In this document: positions 58,298 through 64,000 of the stretch, one piece after another
Layout of the letters: the number at the start of each line of letters is the position of its first letter
How positions within the stretch are numbered: position 1 is the first letter of the stretch
Assembly (NCBI RefSeq): GCF_019656655.1
Contig: NZ_BPMV01000001.1
Location: 2,976,001 to 3,040,000 of the forward strand
DNA length: 64,000 bases
Reading direction: 5' to 3'
Source of the DNA: Tsukamurella sp. TY48
GTDB lineage: Bacteria; Actinomycetota; Actinomycetes; Mycobacteriales; Mycobacteriaceae
Position numbers and translations under genes: made by a program
Notes under the pieces: generated by a model
Told to the model about the DNA's origin: nothing
The model's input: only the letters and a program-made list of their open reading frames with translations
Database searches by the model: none

Positions 58298-58664
58298 GCC
58301 CGAGCTCCAGATGCGGGATCTGTGCGCCCGCACCGGTGCCACGCCGCGCATGATCAGGCACTACGAGGCCACCGGCATCCTCGCCCCCGATCGCGGGGCG
58401 AACGGATACCGCGTCTTCACGGAGGACGATGTCCGCACCGTGAGCGATGCGCGCTGCCTGATCGAGGCGGGCCTCTCGGCCGCGGAGACGGCCGATCTCG
58501 TGGGCATCGTCTGCGGGGAGGCGCCGGCCACCCCGGAGGAGGTCGAGTCCGCGCTCGCCCGGATCAAGGACCGGCGGACGGTGCTCGATGCCCGCATCCG
58601 CGAGCTGAACGCCGCCCGGCGCAAGCTCGACGAGCTGCGCGACTACGTGGTGGACAACCGCTAG
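58269..58664 (+). CDS. MerR-family transcriptional regulator
   Basis: A 131-residue MerR protein: MRDLCARTGATPRMIRHYEATGILAPDRGANGYRVFTEDDVRTVSDARCLIEAGLSAAETADLV is the HTH and wing, followed by the dimerisation helix. No Cys cluster for metal is evident at the C-terminus. ATG 58269 would be leaderless from CATACT, while ATG 58311 gives the canonical MerR start and leaves the dyad outside the coding region. I cannot decide between them. It is divergent from the quinone reductase gene and most likely activates it in response to quinones or electrophiles. Confidence 0.88.
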   Translation: MNADTSVIVKPELQMRDLCARTGATPRMIRHYEATGILAPDRGANGYRVFTEDDVRTVSDARCLIEAGLSAAETADLVGIVCGEAPATPEEVESALARIKDRRTVLDARIRELNAARRKLDELRDYVVDNR

Positions 58665-58721
58665 GCCTGCTCGCCGGTGGTCACCGGCTCGATCGGGCCC
58701 GCCCCACTGCACCCGAGGGAA

Positions 58722-60245
58722 TCAGCCGGAGAACAGCTGCAGCGCCGCCTTGCCCGCGTAGAACAGCCCGTACGCCAGTGGCACCGTGACCAGCGTCCAG
58801 GTCGCGATGATCGCAGGCCGGTACCGGCCCGCCGACGAGGTCTCGGTCACGAGCTCGTTCGCTGCGCCCCGGACATCGGAATCGACGGCGTCGGTGACCG
58901 CGCCGGCCTCGTGCCACTTACCGTCGACCGGACGGATCAGCAGATTCGCGACGAAGCCGATCGCCAGTACCGCCGTCATGATCAGCAGCGCCGGCCGGTA
59001 GTCGGCGGCGCGGAGATCGCCCGGCGTGCCCTGGGCGTCCAGGACGCCGTTGACGATGAGCGGCCCCAGGACGCCGGCCGTCGACCACGCGGTGAGGAGG
59101 CGGCCGTGGATGGCGCCCACCTGGAAGGTGCCGAACAGGTCACGCAGGTAGGCGGGTGCCGTCGCGAAGCCGCCGCCGTAGAACGAGATGATCACCGCGC
59201 AGAACAACACGAACAGCGCGGTCGACGACGAGCCGATCGTCGACAGTCCCAGGTACAGCAGGATTCCCACGCCGAGGTACACCATGTAGGTGCGTTTGCG
59301 ACCCAGGTAGTCCGAGGTGGTCGACCAGCCGAACCGCCCCGCCATGTTCGCCACCGAGAGCAGTCCCACGAAGCCCGCCGCCACCGTGGCCGTCACGGTC
59401 GAGATCCCGTTCCCGCCGCGGAAGAAATCCTGGATCATGTCGGCCGCCTGCTCCAGGATGCCGATGCCCGCGGTCACGTTGCACAGCAACACCACCCACA
59501 GCAGCCAGAACTGCGGCGTCTTGATCGCGTTCGCCGCGGAGACCTGCCCGGAGGTCACCATCGCGGTCGACGGTGCCGTGGCCGGGTCGAATCCCGCCGG
59601 ATGCCAGCCCGGCGCGGGAACGCGCACCGTGAACACCCCCAGCATCATCACCACGAAGTAGGCGATGCCCAACGTGATGAACAGCTTCACCACCGCCGAC
59701 CCCCCGGCCTCGGTGCCGCCGTACAGGGACAGCAACTGCTTCGACAGCGGTGCGGCCACCATCGCACCACCGCCGAAGCCCATGATCGCCATGCCCGTGG
59801 CGAGGCCGGGGCGGTCCGGGAACCACTTGATCAGCGTGGACACGGGGGAGATGTACCCGAGACCCAGGCCGATGCCGCCGACCACGCCGTAGCCGAAGTA
59901 CACCAGCCACAGCTGCTTGGTGGCGATCCCCGCCGCGGCGATGAGGAATCCCGCCGACCAGCAACACGCGGAGGTGAACATCGTGCGGCGCGGGCCCACC
60001 CGGTCGACCCAGGTGCCGAACAGCGCGGCCGACACCCCGAGCATCACGATCGCCACCGAGAAGATCACGCCGATCGCCGTGAGGCTGGAGTCGAAGTGTT
60101 TGACCAGTGCGTCCTTGTACACGCTGGTGGCGTACGCCTGTCCGATGCACAGGTGGATGGCGAGCGCGGCGGGTGGGATGAGCCAGCGGCTGTAGCCGGG
60201 CGGTGCCACCGAGTGCGCGCGGTCGAGGAACGAGAGTGCGGGCAT
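58722..60245 (-). CDS. OFA-family MFS transporter (oxalate/formate antiporter-like)
   Basis: A 507-residue MFS protein with 12 predicted membrane segments. OFA landmarks are AIHLCIGQAYATSVYKDAL near the start, YFGYGVVGGIGLGLGYISPVSTLIKWFPDRPGLATGMAIMGFGGGAMV, and NMAGRFGWSTTSDYLGRKRTYM. A long loop lies between helices 6 and 7. Substrates of this family include oxalate, formate and other monocarboxylates; none is certain here. ATG 60245 follows GGAGGACC. No oxalyl-CoA or formyl-CoA transferase genes are adjacent. Confidence 0.92.
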   Translation of the reverse strand: MPALSFLDRAHSVAPPGYSRWLIPPAALAIHLCIGQAYATSVYKDALVKHFDSSLTAIGVIFSVAIVMLGVSAALFGTWVDRVGPRRTMFTSACCWSAGFLIAAAGIATKQLWLVYFGYGVVGGIGLGLGYISPVSTLIKWFPDRPGLATGMAIMGFGGGAMVAAPLSKQLLSLYGGTEAGGSAVVKLFITLGIAYFVVMMLGVFTVRVPAPGWHPAGFDPATAPSTAMVTSGQVSAANAIKTPQFWLLWVVLLCNVTAGIGILEQAADMIQDFFRGGNGISTVTATVAAGFVGLLSVANMAGRFGWSTTSDYLGRKRTYMVYLGVGILLYLGLSTIGSSSTALFVLFCAVIISFYGGGFATAPAYLRDLFGTFQVGAIHGRLLTAWSTAGVLGPLIVNGVLDAQGTPGDLRAADYRPALLIMTAVLAIGFVANLLIRPVDGKWHEAGAVTDAVDSDVRGAANELVTETSSAGRYRPAIIATWTLVTVPLAYGLFYAGKAALQLFSG

Positions 60246-60503
60246 GTGGTCCTCCGTCGGAAGCGAGCCTCCCAGTCATACCGTGCGGCGGGCGGATCAG
60301 GGGCCGGGTCACGCGATCTTCGTGTGCCCCGGCCGCCGGCGGCAGGGATGTGCGGGCGCTGATCACCTCGCGACGGATCGTGAACTCCGCCCGCCTCGGT
60401 GACCCCGAGGTGGCGCTCGGCGAGGCCTGACCCACACTGTTCACCTCGGTGGTGCGCACGCGGGGACCGAACCCCGGAACGTGCCGGGCGAACGGAGAAG
60501 GCC
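60246..60503. other. Intergenic region between the OFA transporter and DUF5995 genes
   Basis: About 258 bases between divergent genes without a convincing gene. A short plus-strand frame ends near 60430 (tail LITSRRIVNSARLGDPEVALGEA), but it has no start with a ribosome site and no family I recognise. TCGGTGACCCCGAGG and TTCACCTCGGTGG contain small inverted repeats of no clear meaning. Confidence 0.4.
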
Positions 60504-61478
60504 ATGATCGGTCGGCAGCGGGCACGGTCGGCCGTGCACGGTTCGGTACTCGCGCTGGTGGTCGCGGCGAGCATCACGATCGGCGTCGGACCGGTGCACG
60601 CGGCCCCGTCGCACTACTGCGGCACCAGTGCCCTGAGCCCAGCGGAGAACGCCCGCATCGCGGCGCGGTCGGATCTGCGCGGGATGCCCACCGCCCCCAC
60701 CTTCGCCACGCTGGACGATCTCACCGCCCGGCAACGTGAGATCGCGAACATCCTCGCCGCGCATCGTGACTGGCGCGGCCTGTTCGGTGTCGGCATGGAC
60801 GGGGTGATCGAGGACGCGGTGGTCCCCGTCCAGCGGCACGAGGCCGGTCTCGATGATCCGCGGTACGCGAAGGCGTTGTCGATCGACCTGGTGAGCCGGT
60901 ACCTGCGTGCGGTGCACGCGCAGTGGACGGGTGCGCCCGTCCCGTCGTGGTGGGCCAACTACTTCCGGCTCGCCGGCCGCTGTGAACTCCCGCCGGCCCG
61001 GGTGGCCATGGCGGGCTACAACGCGCACATCACCGTCGACCTCGCGTACACGGTGGCGGCCACCCGGAGCACGGCCCGCAACGCCCTCGACTTCTATCGC
61101 ATCGTCGATTCGATCGCCAAGAACGGCAACGTGATCCCGGAGCGCAGCAAGCGGATCTACAACGCCGATCTGTGGGGGCTGTGGACCTTCTACTTCTTCG
61201 GCCAGGGTCTCGACCGGCTGGTCGGGGCGGGAGTCGCGTCGAACCTGATGTTGCGCGCCGCCGATGACGGCTACAACACCATCACCTTCGCCAACGGTAT
61301 GGCGCTGCAGGACCTCGCCGTTCGTCCCGCCGCGGAGGGCGCGGTCCAGGCACTGTGGCAGACCGGTGAGATCGCCTTCGACGTCCTCTCCGGACTCGGC
61401 GGCCTCGGCGCGCCGGTACCGTCGCCCGGAACCGCCGCTCCCGTCGGTCAGGAACGCGCCCGCCGCACGGCCCGGTAG
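60504..61478 (+). CDS. Secreted DUF5995 protein
   Basis: A 324-residue exported protein with a signal peptide of about 34 residues ending at VHAAPSHYC. The mature part is helical and carries DUF5995 landmarks: FATLDDLTARQREIANIL, LFGVGMDGVIEDAVVPVQRHE, LSIDLVSRYLRAV, CELPPARVAMAGYNAHITVDLAY and IYNADLWGLWTFYFFGQGLDRL. Function unknown; members occur in mycolic-acid actinobacteria. ATG 60504 follows CGGAGAAGG. Its 3' end overlaps the DUF4349 gene on the opposite strand by 31 bases. Confidence 0.85.
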   Translation: MIGRQRARSAVHGSVLALVVAASITIGVGPVHAAPSHYCGTSALSPAENARIAARSDLRGMPTAPTFATLDDLTARQREIANILAAHRDWRGLFGVGMDGVIEDAVVPVQRHEAGLDDPRYAKALSIDLVSRYLRAVHAQWTGAPVPSWWANYFRLAGRCELPPARVAMAGYNAHITVDLAYTVAATRSTARNALDFYRIVDSIAKNGNVIPERSKRIYNADLWGLWTFYFFGQGLDRLVGAGVASNLMLRAADDGYNTITFANGMALQDLAVRPAAEGAVQALWQTGEIAFDVLSGLGGLGAPVPSPGTAAPVGQERARRTAR

Positions 61479-62461
61479 CCCGCGTAGAGCACCAGGATCA
61501 GCGCGAGCCAGGGCACCAGCGCGCCGCCGGCGGTCACCAGCCACCCGCCCGCCGCGGTCAGCGCGTTCCAGCCGTCCTGGAGTCCGCCGACGAACCCGCC
61601 GCGGTGCTCCGGCTTCTCGGCGTCGATCGACACCGTGAGCGTCGAGAGCGAGACCTGCTCGCCGAGCGCGTTCCGTCGCGACTGCAGGCTCTCCAGCTCC
61701 CGCTGCCGGGTGGTCAGCGCCCCCTCGGCCTGGATCACCTTGTCGGACGTGTCGGCCTGGGCGAGGATCGCGGTCAGCCGGTCCACGGACAGTTGGGTGG
61801 CGCGGATCCGGGCATCGAGGTCGACCACCGTCGAGGTCACGTCCTCGTGCTTGAGCTGCACCGAATCCACCTCGCCCAGAGTGGACATCGTGGCCACCGT
61901 GTCGTTGACCCGGTCGCTGGGCAGGCGCACCGTGAGAAGCGCGGACTTGTCGTCGCCGGTGCCGGACTCGCTGCGGTCATCGATCCGGCCGCCCGCCTTC
62001 TCGACCGCCGCCACCAGCTCCTTCGCGGCGCGCGCGGGATCGGCGGCCGTCAGGTTCACCGAGCCGGTGGTGACCACCTGCCGGTTCGTGGCCCCCGGAT
62101 CGGGTGCATCGGTCGGCAAGGGAGGCTGGGCCGCGGTACCGGGGACCGGCGCGGCGCCCTTCGGGGCCGCGGGCTCGCCGCCGATCACCGGGGCGGATCC
62201 CTGCACCGTCGTCCCCGGGCTCAGGAAGCTCTGCTCCGGAGCGGCGTTCGAGGAGTCTCCTACCGTGAACAGGCCCGCGAGAACGCCTCCCGCCACGCCG
62301 ACCACGGCGATGGTGGCCGCTGCGGACAGGGCCAGGGTCCGCGTGCGCCGGGCGTTGCGGCGGGCGGCGATGTCGTCGCGCACCTCGCCCATGACCGTGC
62401 GGCGCATCGCCGCGATCCGGTCGTCGGTGAGGACGTCGTCGGGGGTGATCGGCTCGGTCAT
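61448..62461 (-). CDS. DUF4349 membrane protein, probable anti-sigma partner
   Basis: A 337-residue protein with a cytoplasmic N-terminus, DDRIAAMRRTVMGEVRDDIAARRNARR, resembling a short sigma-binding region. A membrane helix (TLALSAAATIAVVGVAGGVLAGLF) and a Pro/Ala-rich linker follow, then the DUF4349 domain with a coiled coil (VVTTGSVNLTAADPARAAKELVAAVEKAGGRIDDRSESG, then DLDARIRATQLSVDRLTAIL). A second C-terminal helix (LVPWLALILVLYAGYRAV) closes it. ATG 62461 overlaps the sigma-factor stop by four bases. The coupling suggests regulation of that sigma factor; the N-terminus lacks the zinc-type anti-sigma HxxxCxxC motif, so this is inference. Confidence 0.85.
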   Translation of the reverse strand: MTEPITPDDVLTDDRIAAMRRTVMGEVRDDIAARRNARRTRTLALSAAATIAVVGVAGGVLAGLFTVGDSSNAAPEQSFLSPGTTVQGSAPVIGGEPAAPKGAAPVPGTAAQPPLPTDAPDPGATNRQVVTTGSVNLTAADPARAAKELVAAVEKAGGRIDDRSESGTGDDKSALLTVRLPSDRVNDTVATMSTLGEVDSVQLKHEDVTSTVVDLDARIRATQLSVDRLTAILAQADTSDKVIQAEGALTTRQRELESLQSRRNALGEQVSLSTLTVSIDAEKPEHRGGFVGGLQDGWNALTAAGGWLVTAGGALVPWLALILVLYAGYRAVRRARS

Positions 62462-63039
62462 GACTGCTCCCTCAGGGTGCTCAGGTCGGCGCGCAGGCGG
62501 CCGCGCAGCCGGGAAACGCGATTGCGGACCGCGGCATGGGTCACGCCCAGCTCGCGGGCCGCACTGTCGTAGGTCTGTTCGCCCTCCACGCAGAGGTGGT
62601 AGAGGCGTTGGTCGATGGGGGAGAGCGCCGCGACGGCGCTCGCGATGCGTTCGCGGACCTCTCGCGCCAGAACCTCGTCCTCGGGGGACGCGGTCGCTGC
62701 GGCGGCGGGCTCCTCACCCTCGATGGGCGCGGATCGCAGCCGGGTGGCGGTCAGCTTCCTGCTCGCATTGAGCGCGGTGTACCGGGCGGTGGCCAGCAGC
62801 CAGGGCAGGACGGACGCGTCCACCAGGTGGACCTCGTCGATCCGCCGCCACAGCGTGAGGAAGGTGTCCTGTGCTGTCTCCTGCGCGGCCTCGGCATCCC
62901 GCAGCACGCCGTAGGCCTGCCAGTACACCGGCCGCACGTGTCTGTCGTAGATCGCCGCGAAGGCGTCGGCCTGTCCCGCTGCGGCGCGGGTGAGCAGGCC
63001 TCTGTCGTCTGTCTGCTCGTTGCTCATCGTGGACGTCAC
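62458..63039 (-). CDS. ECF RNA polymerase sigma factor
   Basis: A 193-residue sigma-70 family factor. Region 2 is AGQADAFAAIYDRHVRPVYWQAYGVLRDAEAAQETAQDTFLTLWRRID and region 4 is ALSPIDQRLYHLCVEGEQTYDSAARELGVTHAAVRNRVSRLRGRLR. The start may be GTG 63039 or ATG 63027. It is followed by the DUF4349 membrane protein in a four-base overlap. It would direct a stress regulon; its target promoters cannot be read here. Confidence 0.9.
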   Translation of the reverse strand: MTSTMSNEQTDDRGLLTRAAAGQADAFAAIYDRHVRPVYWQAYGVLRDAEAAQETAQDTFLTLWRRIDEVHLVDASVLPWLLATARYTALNASRKLTATRLRSAPIEGEEPAAAATASPEDEVLAREVRERIASAVAALSPIDQRLYHLCVEGEQTYDSAARELGVTHAAVRNRVSRLRGRLRADLSTLREQS

Positions 63040-63095
63040 ACCCGGTCTATGTCGAGGGCGGGTCCCATCGTCTCACTCCGAGTCGAAGGCGCAGG

Positions 63096-63734
63096 TCAGA
63101 AGGATAGGCGCACCGTCGGGCCGGCGACGGTGACCGTGACCGCGGTCAGATCGTCGACCTGCACGTCGGGCGCGAAATCGGCCGAGCGCGGTCCCACGCC
63201 CACCACCCGCATCCCGGCGGCTTTGGCGGCCGCGATCCCGGCCTCGGAATCCTCGAAGACCACGCAGTCCGCGGGCGCGACGCCGAGCAGCGCGGCGCCC
63301 TTGAGGAAGCCCTCCGGGTCCGGCTTGCTCGCCCGCACGTCCTCGGCGGTCACGCGGACCGCGGGCATGGGCAGTCCGGCGGCGCCCATCCGGGCGGTGG
63401 CGAGCGCGGTGTCGGCGGAGGTCACCAGGGCGTGCGGCGCCGCGGCGATCGCGGCCAGGAACTCCGGGGCGCCGGCGATCGGCACGATGCCCTCGGTATC
63501 GGCCGTCTCCTGGGCGAGCAGCGCGCGGTTCTCCGCGAGGTTCACCTCCACCGGCCGGTCGGGTAGGAGCGCAGCCATCGTCGCGTGCCCCTGCCGGCCG
63601 TGCGCCACGGCGAGCACCTCCTGCGGATCGAGCCCGTGATCGAGCGCCCAGCGGCTCCAGCAGCGCTCCACGACGGCGTGCGAATCGACCAGGGTGCCGT
63701 CCATGTCCAGTAGCAGCGCGCGGGCGGTGAGCAA
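63096..63734 (-). CDS. HAD-family hydrolase, beta-phosphoglucomutase/sugar-phosphatase type
   Basis: A 212-residue HAD protein. Motif I is LLLDMDGTLVDSHAVVE (catalytic Asp pair), motif II is in ALVTSADTALA, the Lys is in VRASKPDPEGFLKGAALLG, and motif IV is CVVFEDSEAGIAAAKAAGM. The cap (RWALDHGLDPQEVLAVAHGRQGHATMAALLP) is the type seen in small sugar phosphatases. TTG 63734 is the start: AGGAGG lies five bases upstream and no ATG or GTG is available. The substrate is unknown. Confidence 0.9.
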   Translation of the reverse strand: MLTARALLLDMDGTLVDSHAVVERCWSRWALDHGLDPQEVLAVAHGRQGHATMAALLPDRPVEVNLAENRALLAQETADTEGIVPIAGAPEFLAAIAAAPHALVTSADTALATARMGAAGLPMPAVRVTAEDVRASKPDPEGFLKGAALLGVAPADCVVFEDSEAGIAAAKAAGMRVVGVGPRSADFAPDVQVDDLTAVTVTVAGPTVRLSF

Positions 63735-63853
63735 TCTGTCCTCCTGAGTAGTGGTCTACGCCACTCTACGGGGCTGTGGCGACGCCCGAGCGGGATTCCC
63801 GACATCCACGGCGGGCGCGAAATATGGCGTGGCGCACAGTGTTCCCGATCACA

Positions 63854-63872
63854 ATTAAGGGCATGGCTTAAT
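63854..63872. promoter_or_regulatory. AT-rich inverted repeat upstream of the last gene
   Basis: ATTAAG and CTTAAT are 6-bp arms around seven bases (GGCATGG), in a locally AT-rich patch. It lies about 40 bases before the last gene and could be an operator. Confidence 0.4.
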
Positions 63873-63910
63873 GATTGGCCCCGCGCGGTGCGGATCGGTC
63901 TACTGGTGGC

Positions 63911-64000
63911 ATGAGCGAATTCCGTCACCACCACAACCTCGCGGTCGATCCCATGACCGCGTCCGTCTACGCCCGTCTCGCGGACCTGCACGACGAGGCC
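63911..64000 (+). CDS. Start of an unidentified protein, cut by the window edge
   Basis: ATG 63911 opens a frame that runs to the right edge without a stop (30 codons: MSEFRHHHNLAVDP at its start). The TCTACT sequence six bases upstream could be a leaderless -10 box. Too little is present to name a family. It is the only frame in this stretch with a plausible promoter and neighbour-like codon use. Confidence 0.45.
   Translation, partial: MSEFRHHHNLAVDPMTASVYARLADLHDEA

Noticed and set aside
60203-60430. Short plus-strand frame in the OFA/DUF5995 gap
   Set aside because: It overlaps the 5' end of the OFA gene in antisense, has no ribosome site and no recognisable domain. A gene remnant cannot be excluded.

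Overview
The window is high-GC actinobacterial chromosome with dense, mostly operonic coding. Many genes start with GTG. Many starts sit 6-8 bases after a TANNNT -10 box, which is the signature of leaderless transcripts in mycolate-producing actinobacteria. The gene order from about 7.4 to 41.7 kb (uppS-type prenyltransferase, coaA, glyA, desA2, phoH2, class II fumarase, glpX, DUF4245 gene, xseB/xseA, ispH, DUF6542 gene, ychF) follows the Mycobacterium tuberculosis Rv1086-Rv1112 block as I remember it. The DAHP synthase, however, is the class I type. I infer a member of the Mycobacteriales outside Mycobacterium, with Tsukamurella or a close relative the best guess. No tRNA, rRNA, CRISPR array, insertion sequence or prophage gene was seen.

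Layout. 0-4.6 kb: a cut DUF255/thioredoxin-type protein; a leader peptide with consecutive Tyr-Trp-Arg-Phe codons and an intrinsic terminator ahead of DAHP synthase; a DinB-like protein; a DMT exporter; an SDR. 4.6-7.3 kb: a three-gene sulfonate/taurine-type ABC importer. 7.4-16 kb: core genes for prenyl chains, CoA, one-carbon units, fatty-acid desaturation and PhoH2, with a multi-hairpin candidate RNA just before phoH2. 16-17.8 kb: a PadR regulator and membrane-protein operon with a striking operator. 17.9-29.7 kb: class I and class II fumarases, FBPase II, exonuclease VII, IspH, a mini DivIVA protein and the DUF6542 protein.

29.7-40.5 kb: a block lying between the DUF6542 gene and ychF, which are neighbours in M. 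tuberculosis. It holds rmuC, an Ada/AlkA-Ogt-AI-2E alkylation-repair operon, the CstA/YbdD carbon-starvation pair, and an RbsABC-type sugar importer with a consensus sigma-70 promoter and a small translationally coupled ORF. 40.6-64 kb: mostly accessory genes. They include DHA2 and OFA family MFS transporters, a rifamycin ADP-ribosyltransferase (Arr), a flavin monooxygenase with a divergent TetR, VOC and GNAT proteins, Bcp peroxiredoxin and MepB. A MarR/DJ-1 pair, an ECF42-type sigma factor with its YCII/DGPF partner, a MerR/quinone-reductase pair, and an ECF sigma factor with a DUF4349 membrane protein also lie here.

Two themes stand out. Regulation is readable in the DNA: several regulator-target pairs have near-perfect operators (PadR, TetR, MarR, MerR), an ECF sigma factor has a recognisable autoregulatory promoter, and the aromatic pathway has an attenuator. 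The second half is also rich in small stress, detoxification and drug-resistance modules. The least explained element is the candidate structured RNA at 14592-14691 upstream of phoH2.
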